Shown here: piece after piece, positions 15,282 through 23,865 of the stretch
Numbering within the stretch: position 1 is the stretch's first letter
Layout of the letters: every line of letters begins with the position of its first letter
NCBI GenBank assembly: GCA_012514855.1
Contig: JAAYZL010000124.1
Span: 1 to 34,979 of the forward strand
DNA: 34,979 nucleotides
Direction of reading: 5' to 3'
DNA from: Clostridiales bacterium
GTDB lineage: Bacteria > Bacillota_A > Clostridia > Christensenellales > Aristaeellaceae
The notes under the pieces: model-generated
What the model saw: the letters and a program-made list of their open reading frames with translations, nothing else
What the model was told of the DNA's origin: nothing
Database searches by the model: none
Translations under genes and position numbers: made by a program

Positions 15282-16295
15282 ATGGACGGCACGACCGGGA
15301 AGCGGAATCGGCTCAAGAGCCTGTGGGGCAAGCAGGAGGTCGGGATCTTCGTGATCTTCATCATACTGTGCGTCCTGATCGGCATCGTCACGCCGAGGTT
15401 TCTGAAGCCGCAGAACATCATCAACATTCTCCGGCAGATCTCCAACGTCGGCATCATGGCCGTCGGGCAGGCGATGGTCATCATCATCGCCGGCATCGAC
15501 CTGTCGGTGGGGAGCGTGCTGTCCCTGAGCGCGTGCATTCTTTCGGTGCTCTCGCAGCGCATCGACCCGTGGATCGCGATGTTCGTCGCGCTGCTCGCGG
15601 GCGCGGGCGTGGGCTCGATCAACGGCTTTCTCAGCGTGAAGATCGGCATCGCGCCGTTCATCGCGACGCTCGGCATACAGATGATGGCGCGCGGCTTTTC
15701 GTTCATCATCACAAACGGCATCCCCGTCAAGTTCAGCCATCCGGCCTCCGTCGGGTTTCTCGGCGGCGGCACGTTCAAGATCGGGGACGTGTCGGTGCCG
15801 ATGTCGATCGCGATCATGCTCGTCGTCTACGTCATCGGCATCGTCGTGCTCAGCAAGACCGTGTTCGGGCGCGAGATCTACGCGGTCGGCGACAACGAGC
15901 GCTCGGCGAAGCTCTCCGGGATCAACGCCGAGCGGATCAAGATCTCCGCGTACGTGATCTCAGGGGGTCTCGCGGCGCTCGCGGGAGTCCTGAACGCCGG
16001 AACCCTGACCACGGCGACGGCCGACGCGGGCGACGGCATCGAGTCCAACGTCATCGCGGCGGTCGTCATCGGCGGCGTCAGCATGTCGGGCGGCGAGGGC
16101 TCGGTCGTGGGAATCCTGATCGGCGCGGCGATCATGGGCGTCATCAAGAACGCGTTCATCCTGCTCAACTTCAAGGCGAACTGGCAGACGATCACCATCG
16201 GCTTTTTGATCATCCTCGCGACGGGCATCGACTGCATCACGAAGAAGTACAAGGCGACGAAGGCCTCCGTCACGGTGAGCCCCGAGCAGAAGTAG
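15282..16295 (+). CDS. CUT2-family sugar ABC transporter permease (RbsC-like)
   Basis: A 337-residue membrane permease with about nine or ten hydrophobic segments. RbsC/XylH family blocks are clear: NIINILRQISNVGIMAVGQAMVIIIAGIDLSVGSVLSLSA, FGREIYAVGDNERSAKLSGIN (coupling loop) and GGVSMSGGEGSVVGILIGAAIMGVIKNAFILL. ATG 15282 has GGGAGGGGGCGG upstream; the frame is open earlier only across the kinase gene. It forms a homodimeric channel with the RbsA-like ATPase 20 nt downstream and the binding protein at 17934. It imports a monosaccharide or sugar acid whose catabolism presumably joins KDG. Confidence 0.94.
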   Translation: MDGTTGKRNRLKSLWGKQEVGIFVIFIILCVLIGIVTPRFLKPQNIINILRQISNVGIMAVGQAMVIIIAGIDLSVGSVLSLSACILSVLSQRIDPWIAMFVALLAGAGVGSINGFLSVKIGIAPFIATLGIQMMARGFSFIITNGIPVKFSHPASVGFLGGGTFKIGDVSVPMSIAIMLVVYVIGIVVLSKTVFGREIYAVGDNERSAKLSGINAERIKISAYVISGGLAALAGVLNAGTLTTATADAGDGIESNVIAAVVIGGVSMSGGEGSVVGILIGAAIMGVIKNAFILLNFKANWQTITIGFLIILATGIDCITKKYKATKASVTVSPEQK

Positions 16296-16315
16296 CCGAA
16301 GGGAGGCGAGCGCCG

Positions 16316-17839
16316 GTGAAGCAGGTGATCCTCGAGACCAGGAACGTGACGAAGACGTTTCCGGGCGTCGTCGCGCTGAAGAACATCAACATGGCGTTTC
16401 GGGCGGGCGAGGTGCACGCGCTGATCGGGGAAAACGGCGCGGGCAAGTCGACGCTGATGAACGTCATCTCGGGCGTGTACCCGGCGGACAGGGGCTCCGA
16501 GGTGCGCTACAAGGGCGAAAAGGTCGAGTTTGCGAGCACCGCGGATTCGGCCGCGCGCGGCATCGCGATGATCCACCAGGAGAACTCGCTGGTGCAGCAC
16601 CTGACGGTGTACGAGAACATCTTCCTCGGCCACTTCGACCGCAAGGGGCTGTTCGTCGACAAGAAGCGCATGATGCAGAAGTCGCGGGAGCTGCTCGACC
16701 GGCTCAACATCGCCCACATCGGCGTCACGACCTACATAAAGGACCTGAGCGCGTCGGAGAAGCAGCTCATCGAGATCGCGAAGGCGCTGAGCGAGAACAC
16801 GGAGCTCATCATCATGGACGAGCCGACCGCCGCGCTGACGGTGAAGGAGACGGGCATTCTGATGGACATCGTCCGCGACCTCAGGAAGCGGGACGTGGCG
16901 GTCGTGTTCATCTCGCACCACCTCGAGGAGCTGTTCGAGATCGCGGACGTGTGCTCGGTCCTGCGCGACGGCGAGTACGTCGGGACGTTTGAAATCGGCG
17001 AGGTCGACGTCCCGAAGCTGATCACGCTGATGGTCGGGCGCGAGCTCGACAGCAAGGTGCCGAAGAAGACCGCCGAGGAGATCCGGCGCCGCGCCGGGAC
17101 GAAGGACAACCGCGTCGTGCTCGAGGCGAAGGGCGTCTTCCGCGCCGGCAGGGTCGCGGACGCGAGTTTCAGCGTGCACGAGGGCGAGATTCTGGGCTTC
17201 GCCGGGCTCGTCGGCTCCGGCCGCACCGAGCTCATGGAGTGCGTCTACGGCTACGCGAAGATGCAGTCCGGCGAGGTGAAAATCGACGGAAAGCCGGTCA
17301 GGGTCCGAACCTCGAAGCGCGCGGTGGCGATGGGCATGGGCATGGTCTCCGAGGACCGGAAGCTCAACGGCATCCTCGCGAAGCACTCGGTCCGCGACAA
17401 CATCAACGCCGCGAGCTGGAGGAAGCTCACGGGGGGCGTGTTACTCCGGCGCGACCGGGAAAAGGCGAACGCGCTGCGCCTCGTCAGGGAACTCAACGTC
17501 AAGACCGCGTCGCTCGACACCCGGATCAGCGCGCTCTCCGGCGGCAACCAGCAAAAGACGCTGCTCGGCAGGATGCTGTCGATTCGGCCCCGGATACTGA
17601 TCCTCGACGAGCCGACCCACGGCATCGACGTCGGCGCGAAGGCCGAGTTCTACCGGATCATCAACGAATTGGCGGAGCAGGGGATCAGCATCATTTTGAT
17701 CTCGTCGGAGCTCCCGGAATTGATCAGCCTCAGCCACCGGATGGTCGTGATGTACGAGGGGCGGATACAGGGCTTCCTCGAGTTCGAGGATTTCGACCAG
17801 GAGAGAATCATGAACCTGGCCTCCGGCATGGAGGCGTAG
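16316..17839 (+). CDS. CUT2-family sugar ABC transporter ATPase, two fused nucleotide-binding domains (RbsA-like)
   Basis: 507 residues, start GTG 16316 behind GGGAGGCG. Domain 1 has Walker A GENGAGKST, a signature LSASEKQ in which the usual glycine is Glu, Walker B LIIMDEPTAAL and switch His in ISHH. Domain 2 has the degenerate Walker A (GLVGSGRTE) normal for RbsA, a canonical LSGGNQQK signature and Walker B ILILDEPTHGID. That last motif has His where the family almost always has Arg (TRGID). The asymmetry between an active and a degenerate site is characteristic of the CUT2 family. It is co-transcribed with the permease and binding protein. Confidence 0.94.
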   Translation: MKQVILETRNVTKTFPGVVALKNINMAFRAGEVHALIGENGAGKSTLMNVISGVYPADRGSEVRYKGEKVEFASTADSAARGIAMIHQENSLVQHLTVYENIFLGHFDRKGLFVDKKRMMQKSRELLDRLNIAHIGVTTYIKDLSASEKQLIEIAKALSENTELIIMDEPTAALTVKETGILMDIVRDLRKRDVAVVFISHHLEELFEIADVCSVLRDGEYVGTFEIGEVDVPKLITLMVGRELDSKVPKKTAEEIRRRAGTKDNRVVLEAKGVFRAGRVADASFSVHEGEILGFAGLVGSGRTELMECVYGYAKMQSGEVKIDGKPVRVRTSKRAVAMGMGMVSEDRKLNGILAKHSVRDNINAASWRKLTGGVLLRRDREKANALRLVRELNVKTASLDTRISALSGGNQQKTLLGRMLSIRPRILILDEPTHGIDVGAKAEFYRIINELAEQGISIILISSELPELISLSHRMVVMYEGRIQGFLEFEDFDQERIMNLASGMEA

Positions 17840-17933
17840 CGGGGTTTGCGCGCGGCCGCCGGTCGCGGCGCGGGGCGACTGCTTCCGGGCGGCGCGTTCA
17901 AAATAGGGATCAAATAAAAAGGAGGAGACCCAA

Positions 17934-18929
17934 ATGAAGAGAGTCCTTGCCATGCTCATGGCGCTCGCAATGATGTTTGCATGCGCCGCAGTCGCCGAGG
18001 AGATTCCGCTTCCCCCGCAGGGCGACATCCCTGCCGTCGCGGCATCCGAAGAGCCGATCGTGATCTACTTCCTGTCCTACTCGAACAACCCGTTCTGGGA
18101 TCAGATCAACGAGGGGCTGTTCGCCGCGATGGACTACTTCGGCCAGTTCAACGCCACCATCACGCAGGTGGACATGGGCGCCGAGGCGGACGGAAAGACC
18201 ATGTCCGACTACATTGAGACGCTGATGCTCGACGAGCCGGCCGGCATCGTCGTCTGCCCGATGTCCGACGGCACCGAGGTGTACGTCGACAAGGCGGTCG
18301 AGGCCGGCATCACGGTCGTCACCTACCTGAGCGAGTCCACGAACCAGGGCGACACCCGGATCGCCTTCTCCGGCTCCGACGCGATCGCCGGCGGCCAGAC
18401 CGCCGCGCAGGCGATTGCCGACTTCACCGGCGGCGAGGGAACCGTCGCGATCATCACCGGCTACCTGACGATGAACCAGCACGAGGAGCGCCGCCTGTCG
18501 ATGACGGAGAAGCTCCAGGAGCTCTGCCCGGACATCACGATCCTCGAGCCCGTCGAGGCGCATGACTCCACGACCGAGACCTACGACGCGGCCGTCAACC
18601 TGATCACCGGCTACGAGGACCTCAAGGCCATCTACTGCACGGCGGGCGGCCCGTTCGGCGCGGCGCAGGCCGTCAAGGACATGGGCGCGACCGGCGAGGT
18701 CGGCGTCGTGTGCTTCGACTGGGTCCCGGACAACGTGATCTACGTCGCCTCCGGCGAGATCGTCGCGGCGGTTTCGCAGGACCCGCAGGCGATGGCGTTC
18801 AACGCGATCGCGGCGTGCTTCAACAACATCGTCGCGGACGTCGTGCCGGAGAACAGGACCATTTTGACGCAGTCCGACACCTTGACGCCCCAGAACCTCG
18901 CGGAGAAGCTGCCCAACTTCGCGGGCTGA
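17934..18929 (+). CDS. Sugar ABC transporter substrate-binding protein (CUT2, type I)
   Basis: A 331-residue extracellular sugar-binding protein (Peripla_BP_4). The signal peptide MKRVLAMLMALAMMFACAAVA is cut after AVA; a cysteine is present in it but not in a good lipobox. Features are IYFLSYSNNPFWDQINEGLFAAMDYFG, a DEPAGIVVCPMSDG strand, IAGGQTAAQAIADF and CTAGGPFGAAQAVKDMG. AAGGAGGAG is 7-9 nt before ATG. The gene follows the ATPase after a 94-nt GC-rich gap. Two hairpins lie immediately behind it, probably stabilising its mRNA against lower expression of the genes beyond. Its ligand is presumably the substrate of the KDG-type pathway encoded by the same operon. Confidence 0.94.
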   Translation: MKRVLAMLMALAMMFACAAVAEEIPLPPQGDIPAVAASEEPIVIYFLSYSNNPFWDQINEGLFAAMDYFGQFNATITQVDMGAEADGKTMSDYIETLMLDEPAGIVVCPMSDGTEVYVDKAVEAGITVVTYLSESTNQGDTRIAFSGSDAIAGGQTAAQAIADFTGGEGTVAIITGYLTMNQHEERRLSMTEKLQELCPDITILEPVEAHDSTTETYDAAVNLITGYEDLKAIYCTAGGPFGAAQAVKDMGATGEVGVVCFDWVPDNVIYVASGEIVAAVSQDPQAMAFNAIAACFNNIVADVVPENRTILTQSDTLTPQNLAEKLPNFAG

Positions 18930-18941
18930 TAAAACCGACCG

Positions 18942-19010
18942 ACGGCGGCGGTTCGCACGAATTCGCCGCCGTGCATCCCGTGAGCGGAGCGCCTTCTGCT
19001 CCGCTCACGG
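18942..19010 (+). promoter_or_regulatory. Tandem stem-loops after the CUT2 binding-protein gene
   Basis: Stem 1 pairs 18942-18950 with 18964-18972 (9 bp, GC only apart from the closing pair). Stem 2 pairs 18978-18990 with 18998-19010 (13 bp, perfect, 7-nt loop). Neither is followed by a T-run. They begin 12 nt after the binding-protein stop and precede the aldo/keto reductase gene. Partial termination or 3'-end protection of the upstream mRNA is the likely effect. Confidence 0.65.
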
Positions 19011-19052
19011 CTTCGATTGCGAAACGACACCTTTTTGGAACGGAGGAGCGGC

Positions 19053-20033
19053 ATGGTTTACAAGAAAGTTGCCCGGATTGAGGAAAGGATTTCCGCCGTC
19101 GGCGTCGGCTGCTGGAACTTCGGCGGCGACTGGGACACCTCCGACGATGAAAACGCGATCAAGATCGTGCACGCGGCGATCGACCAGGGCATCAACCTCT
19201 TCGACGTCGCTCCCGTGTACGGCTGGTTTCACGCGGAGCGCGTGCTCGGCCGCGCGCTCCGGGGCGGGCGCAGGGAGAAGGTGCTCATCTGCTCGAAGTG
19301 CGGCCTCGTCTGGGACGAGAGGCACTTAAGCGTCAACGACCTGTCCAGGAAGAACATACTGCGCGAGATCGACGGAAGCCTCGAAAGGCTTCAGACCGAT
19401 TACATAGACATCTACCAGCTTCACTGGCCGGACCCGAAGACGCCCATCGAGGAGACCGCCGAGGCGCTCATCGAGATCAAGAAGGCCGGGAAGATCCGCC
19501 ACGCCGGGCTCTCGAACTTCTCGCAGGCGGACGTCGAGCGGTTCATGGAGATCGTTGACATCGACGAGCAGCAGGGGCTCTACAACATGTTCGAGCGAAA
19601 CACCGGCAGCTACCACGGCATTCCGCTCGCCTACCGCACCGAAAAGGAGATGCTCCCGACCGTGCGCAAGTACGGGCAGGCGTTTTTGCCGTACAGCCCG
19701 CTGTTCCAGGGGCTGCTCGCCGGCAAGTTCCGGGACGGCCTGAGCTTTTCCGCGCGCGACATACGCAGCGAGAACCCGAAGTTCGCCGAGGGCAGGTTCG
19801 AGGTCTACTACGAGCGGTACAAGAGGATTCAGACGATCGCGGACGAGATGGAACGACCGATCGCGCAGGTCGCGCTCAACTGGCTCCGGCAGAAGCCGGA
19901 GGTGACCTCGATCATCAACGGCGTGTCCTCGCTCTCGCAGCTTCGGAAGAACGTCGCCTCGACCGAGTGGGACATCCCGGACGACTATATGGCGAAGATC
20001 AACCAGGCGATCGCGCCGTTTGAGAATCTCTGA
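19053..20033 (+). CDS. Aldo/keto reductase
   Basis: A 326-residue (alpha/beta)8 NAD(P)H-dependent oxidoreductase with the full catalytic tetrad: Asp51, Tyr56, Lys82 and His124 (FDVAPVYG, CSKCG, QLHW). The NADP-binding C-terminal region INGVSSLSQLRKNV is also present. It starts at ATG 19053 behind GGAGGAG. The frame extends 12 codons upstream without a ribosome-binding site. In this operon it could interconvert a sugar aldehyde or lactone with its alcohol, perhaps feeding the KDG kinase/aldolase route. The family is too broad for a substrate call. The VOC gene follows 13 nt later. Confidence 0.93.
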   Translation: MVYKKVARIEERISAVGVGCWNFGGDWDTSDDENAIKIVHAAIDQGINLFDVAPVYGWFHAERVLGRALRGGRREKVLICSKCGLVWDERHLSVNDLSRKNILREIDGSLERLQTDYIDIYQLHWPDPKTPIEETAEALIEIKKAGKIRHAGLSNFSQADVERFMEIVDIDEQQGLYNMFERNTGSYHGIPLAYRTEKEMLPTVRKYGQAFLPYSPLFQGLLAGKFRDGLSFSARDIRSENPKFAEGRFEVYYERYKRIQTIADEMERPIAQVALNWLRQKPEVTSIINGVSSLSQLRKNVASTEWDIPDDYMAKINQAIAPFENL

Positions 20034-20046
20034 GGAGGGCGGAAAC

Positions 20047-20445
20047 ATGAAGATCGCTGCGAAGCTTCACCACATCGGCTTTCCGACGACGGACATGGAA
20101 GCCACCGTCGGGTTCTACGAATCGCTCGGCGGCAAGGTGGTCTTTGAGAAGGCCGACGTCGACGAGGGGCGGCCGATTCAGGTCAAAATCATCGACTTCC
20201 ACGGCGCGCTGATCGAGTGCTACGAGCGCCGCGAGAGCCCCATGCGCGCCGGCGCGATCGACCACCTGGCGTTTTCGGTCGGCGACGTCGACGGGCTGTA
20301 CAAAATCTGCAAGGAGAGGGGCTACCGGTTCATGGACGAGTGCGCCGGGGACGTCGGGAACTCGACCTACTGGCCGAAGCCGCTCAAGTGGTTCATCGTC
20401 TGCGGGCCGAACGAGGAGAAGATCGAGTTCTGCCGGGAGAGCTGA
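20047..20445 (+). CDS. VOC-superfamily (glyoxalase-like) protein
   Basis: A 132-residue protein with the two beta-alpha-beta-beta-beta repeats of the vicinal oxygen chelate fold. Likely metal ligands are His9 (LHHIGF), Glu57 (LIECYE), His73 (IDHLAF) and Glu127 (KIEFCRE), the positions used by glyoxalase I and methylmalonyl-CoA epimerase relatives. AGGAGG at 20033-20038 fixes ATG 20047. In sugar operons such proteins can act as epimerases or lyases, so it may act on an oxidised sugar intermediate here. Function not otherwise determinable. Confidence 0.88.
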   Translation: MKIAAKLHHIGFPTTDMEATVGFYESLGGKVVFEKADVDEGRPIQVKIIDFHGALIECYERRESPMRAGAIDHLAFSVGDVDGLYKICKERGYRFMDECAGDVGNSTYWPKPLKWFIVCGPNEEKIEFCRES

Positions 20446-20462
20446 AACGGTCGGGGCGATGT

Positions 20463-21176
20463 ATGAGCCGAGTGCCTTCCTATAAAATCGTATACCGGGC
20501 AATCAAGCAGCGGATCAAGGAGCGCCGCTATAAGACGGGTTCGCTCCTGCCGACCGAAACCGAGCTTGAGGGCGAATTCGGCGTCAGCCGGACGACGATC
20601 CGCCGCGCGACCGCGATGCTCGCCTCCGAGGGGTACATACGCGTCGTGCAGGGGCGGGGCAGCGAGGTGCTCGACGCGTTCGCGGCGCAGCGCCTGAATT
20701 CGCTCTCCTCGATCACCGAGACGCTGACGGCGAAGGGATTCCGGGTGAGCACGCAGGGGATGTGCATCGACCGCGTGCCCGCGCCCAGGAAGGTCGCCGC
20801 GGCGCTCGGCATTCCGGAGGGAAAGGCGGTGTACCTGATCCAGCGCGTGCAGTGCGCGGACGGAACGCCCATCGCGATCATGAACAACTACATCAAGGAA
20901 AGCGTCGCGCCCGGCATCGAACAGTATGCCGGCAAGTTCGTCAGCCTCTACCAGTTCCTCGAGGACCGCTATCTCGTCGTGTTCAAGGACGCGTGGGAGG
21001 ACCTGTCGGCCTCCGCGGCGGAATTCATGGAGGCGCAGGTGCTGCACGTCCCGGTGGGCGCGCCGCTCCTGCTGAGCCGCCGCATAAGCAACAGCGAGCA
21101 GGGCCCCATCGAGTACAGCGTCACAAAGCTCGTCGCCGACAGATACGAGTACAGCGTCTACCTCAGCGGCCGGTAG
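20463..21176 (+). CDS. GntR-family regulator, HutC/UTRA type
   Basis: A 237-residue regulator. The winged helix domain occupies residues about 5-75 (YKIVYRAIKQRIKERRYKTG, LPTETELEGEFGVSRTTIRRA, GYIRVVQGRGSEV). A UTRA ligand domain follows (about 95-235: YLIQRVQCADGTPIAIMNNYI, ending in PIEYSVTKLVADRYEYSVYL). ATG 20463 has only a weak GGGGCGAT upstream, so it may rely on read-through from the VOC gene 17 nt before. It is the last gene of the operon whose first promoter appears IclR-controlled, so this operon probably has two regulators, or the GntR protein controls a distant target. Confidence 0.93.
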   Translation: MSRVPSYKIVYRAIKQRIKERRYKTGSLLPTETELEGEFGVSRTTIRRATAMLASEGYIRVVQGRGSEVLDAFAAQRLNSLSSITETLTAKGFRVSTQGMCIDRVPAPRKVAAALGIPEGKAVYLIQRVQCADGTPIAIMNNYIKESVAPGIEQYAGKFVSLYQFLEDRYLVVFKDAWEDLSASAAEFMEAQVLHVPVGAPLLLSRRISNSEQGPIEYSVTKLVADRYEYSVYLSGR

Positions 21177-21177
21177 G

Positions 21178-21198
21178 GGGGGCGACCGGCGAGCCCCC
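21178..21198 (+). terminator. Weak hairpin after the gntR-type gene
   Basis: GGGGGC (21178-21183) pairs with GCCCCC (21193-21198) just behind the stop codon, followed by only TT. It may contribute to termination of the long plus-strand operon. Confidence 0.4.
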
Positions 21199-21254
21199 TT
21201 CGCGCGCCGGGAATGGGATTTTCCGTCGGATCGGCATGCTGCCAACCATCCCTT

Positions 21255-21314
21255 GGGCAATACCGCACAGATCGTGCAGCCGCCGGCGCGCGCCCTCTTT
21301 ATGCGGTATTGCCC
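21255..21314. repeat. 13-bp perfect inverted repeat between convergent operons
   Basis: GGGCAATACCGCA (21255-21267) is exactly inverted at 21302-21314, enclosing 34 nt of GC-rich sequence. It lies between the convergent gntR-type gene and the CUT2 permease gene. There is no T-run on either strand. It could be a bidirectional termination structure or a small repetitive palindrome; no second copy was noticed in the window. Confidence 0.6.
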
Positions 21315-21335
21315 TTGTACTTTGCTCCGACTATA

Positions 21336-22325
21336 TTATTTCCTGCGCAGGTTGTTCAGATTGCTGATCACGATCGCCGCGACGATGATGACTCCCTTGA
21401 TCACGGTCTGCGTATAGGTCTGTACGGCCAGCACGTCCATCGCGTTGCTCAGCACGCCCATGAACAGCGCGCCGAGAAACGCGCCGGTGATCGAGCCCTT
21501 GCCGCCGGTGAAGGTCACGCCGCCGATGATCGCGCCCGTCAGCGCGGAGGTCTCGTAGCCGCTTCCCGAGCCCGCGCTCATCGAATCCAGCCGACTTGAG
21601 TAGATGATCGCGCCGATGCCGCAATAGAGGCCGGTGATCGCAAACGTGAGAATCTTGTCGAGGTCGACGTCGATGCCGCACAGGCGCGCGTTCTCCGCGT
21701 TGCCGCCGATGGCCACGACGCGGCGGCCGAACTTCGTGCGGTTGACGATGAAGTACATGAGCACGACCAACACCAGGAAGATCACAAGCGTCAGCGGGAC
21801 GACGCCGAAGAAGCGCATGTCGTTGATGTTGTCAAACGCGCGCTTGAACGACATCACGCGGCCGTTCGTGAGGATCAGCGAGACGCCGTAGTACACGCCG
21901 CTGAGGCCCAGCGTGATGATCAAGGACGGGCACTTCGACTTGGCCGTGATGATGCCGTTGATCACGCCGCACAGAAGCCCCATGCCCAGCCCGATCACGA
22001 CGGCCAGCCAAGGGGCCATCCCGCCTTCGATCCCCTTGCCGTTGCCTACGATCAGCACGGCCATCGTGCAGCCGGACAGCACCATGATGCTGCCCACGGA
22101 CAAATCCACCTCGCCGCCAAGCATCAGCAGCGACATGCACATTGTAATCGTGCCCACGACCGAGATCTGCTGAAAGATCAAAATGATGTTGTTGAGCTTG
22201 ATGAAGCGGCTGTTGAGCATCGTCACCACGAAGCCCATTGACACCAGCACTGCGAACAGTATGACGCGCTGGTCGGCGGCGATTTCCCTGAACGATTTTC
22301 TCTCGCTTTCAAATGGCTGCGTCAT
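21336..22325 (-). CDS. CUT2-family sugar ABC transporter permease (RbsC-like)
   Basis: A 329-residue membrane protein with about nine hydrophobic segments. Diagnostic blocks are NIILIFQQISVVGTITMCMSLLMLGGEVDLSVGSIMVLSG, the coupling loop TKFGRRVVAIGGNAENARLCGIDVD, and GAIIGGVTFTGGKGSITGAFLGALFMGVLSNAMDVL. The start overlaps the ATPase stop as ATGA. It is the last gene of the minus-strand operon read from 26119-26147. It is only distantly similar to the permease at 15282, so the two CUT2 systems are not a recent duplication. Confidence 0.94.
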   Translation of the reverse strand: MTQPFESERKSFREIAADQRVILFAVLVSMGFVVTMLNSRFIKLNNIILIFQQISVVGTITMCMSLLMLGGEVDLSVGSIMVLSGCTMAVLIVGNGKGIEGGMAPWLAVVIGLGMGLLCGVINGIITAKSKCPSLIITLGLSGVYYGVSLILTNGRVMSFKRAFDNINDMRFFGVVPLTLVIFLVLVVLMYFIVNRTKFGRRVVAIGGNAENARLCGIDVDLDKILTFAITGLYCGIGAIIYSSRLDSMSAGSGSGYETSALTGAIIGGVTFTGGKGSITGAFLGALFMGVLSNAMDVLAVQTYTQTVIKGVIIVAAIVISNLNNLRRK

Positions 22326-23824
22326 GCCGTATGAACCTCCAATGCGTATCGGATGATCGAGTTTTCGCTGATCTCGCCCTCTTCGAGGATTTTGACGATC
22401 CTGCCCTTCGCGATCACCATGACCCTATCCGAGATCGAGATGAGCTCGGGCATGTCCGAGGAGATCATGATGATGGTCTTTCCCTGCTTCGCGAGCCCGG
22501 TCATGATGCGGTAGAACTCGGCCTTCGAGTTCACGTCGATGCCGCGCGTCGGCTCGTCAAAGATGAAGACGTCGCTGTTGGAGAACAGCCACTTGCCGAG
22601 CACGACCTTTTGCTGATTGCCTCCGGACAGGTTCCGGGCAGCCATCATCGGGCTCGTCATCTTGATCTTCAGGCCGTCGATGATTCCCCGGACGAGCGGG
22701 ATCAGGTTCCGGACGCGGATGAAAAAGCCCGGGATCGTCGTCTGCATGCCCACCTCGGTCAGGTTTTCGACGATCGGCGCGTTCAGATTGAGCCCCAGCC
22801 GCTGGCGGTCCTCGGTGATGTAGGCGATTCGGTGCCGGACGCTGTCCCGCGGGCTCTTGATCTGCAATTCCTGGCCCTCGTAGAGTATGCGGCCGCCATA
22901 TTTGCGCCGGACGCCGAAGATTGCGTTGGCAATCTCGGTGCGCCCCGCGCCGACCATGCCCGCGACGCCCAATATCTCCCCCCTGCGCACGTCGAATGAG
23001 ATCGGCTCGCCGTCCGGCGTGACGCGCAAGTCCTTAACCTCAAGCGCCGTGCCGCCGATCCCGTATTCTTCCTTTTGGTAGAACATCGTGGCGCTGCGGC
23101 CGACCATGTCGCTGACGACTTGATCCAGATCGACCTTGCCGCCGCCGCTGTCATAGGTGCGGATCGATTTGCCGTCGCGGATGACGGTGATCCGGTCGGC
23201 GATCTGCTTCACTTCCTTCAGGAAGTGCGATATGTAGATGACGCCGACACCCTGCCGGGAGATGCGGCGGACGAGGTCGAGCACCTTGCCCGCGTCCGCG
23301 GCGTTGAACATCGAGGTCGGCTCGTCCATGATCAAAATGCGCGGCTCCATGCTGATCGCCTTGATGATCTTCAGAAACTGCTGGTCAGACACCGACATGT
23401 TCGCGACCATCTGGTTGAGCTTCATCCTGAGCCCCAGCTTTTCCAGGAGTTCCTGCGCGCGCCGGACCTCGTCCCTGTGCCGCATGACGCCGAAGCGGCT
23501 CATTTCCTGCCCGACGAATATGTTCTCTACGACGTTCATCCACGGAACCAGCAGATTTTCCTGATAGACGACGCCGATGCCGAGCCTCTTCGAAAGCGCC
23601 GCCGTCATATGCAGGTACTCGACGCCGTCGACCAGAATGGTGCCGCGGTTGGGCAGGTGCGCGCCGGTCAGCACCTTGATCAGCGTCGATTTGCCCGCGC
23701 CGTTCTCGCCGACCAGGCAGTGCACCTCGCCGGGGTACAGATCCATCGAGAGGCCGTTCAGCGCCTTGACGCCGGGGAACGACTTCTCGATGTCCCGCAT
23801 CTCGACGATCGGGGTTTTCGGCAT
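22322..23824 (-). CDS. CUT2-family sugar ABC transporter ATPase, two fused nucleotide-binding domains (RbsA-like)
   Basis: 500 residues from ATG 23824 (GTG 23833 is an alternative, with AAAGAG close upstream). Domain 1 has Walker A GENGAGKST, a degenerate signature MSVSDQQ, Walker B ILIMDEPTSMF (Met-Phe where Ala-Leu is usual) and ISHF at the switch. Domain 2 has the degenerate Walker A GMVGAGRTE, canonical LSGGNQQK and FIFDEPTRGIDV. This is the usual functional asymmetry of RbsA. It energises import together with the permease (4-nt overlap) and the binding protein upstream. Confidence 0.93.
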   Translation of the reverse strand: MPKTPIVEMRDIEKSFPGVKALNGLSMDLYPGEVHCLVGENGAGKSTLIKVLTGAHLPNRGTILVDGVEYLHMTAALSKRLGIGVVYQENLLVPWMNVVENIFVGQEMSRFGVMRHRDEVRRAQELLEKLGLRMKLNQMVANMSVSDQQFLKIIKAISMEPRILIMDEPTSMFNAADAGKVLDLVRRISRQGVGVIYISHFLKEVKQIADRITVIRDGKSIRTYDSGGGKVDLDQVVSDMVGRSATMFYQKEEYGIGGTALEVKDLRVTPDGEPISFDVRRGEILGVAGMVGAGRTEIANAIFGVRRKYGGRILYEGQELQIKSPRDSVRHRIAYITEDRQRLGLNLNAPIVENLTEVGMQTTIPGFFIRVRNLIPLVRGIIDGLKIKMTSPMMAARNLSGGNQQKVVLGKWLFSNSDVFIFDEPTRGIDVNSKAEFYRIMTGLAKQGKTIIMISSDMPELISISDRVMVIAKGRIVKILEEGEISENSIIRYALEVHTA

Positions 23825-23865
23825 GCACTTCACCGCTCTTTCCGTTCGGAAGGTTGCTTACAGGA

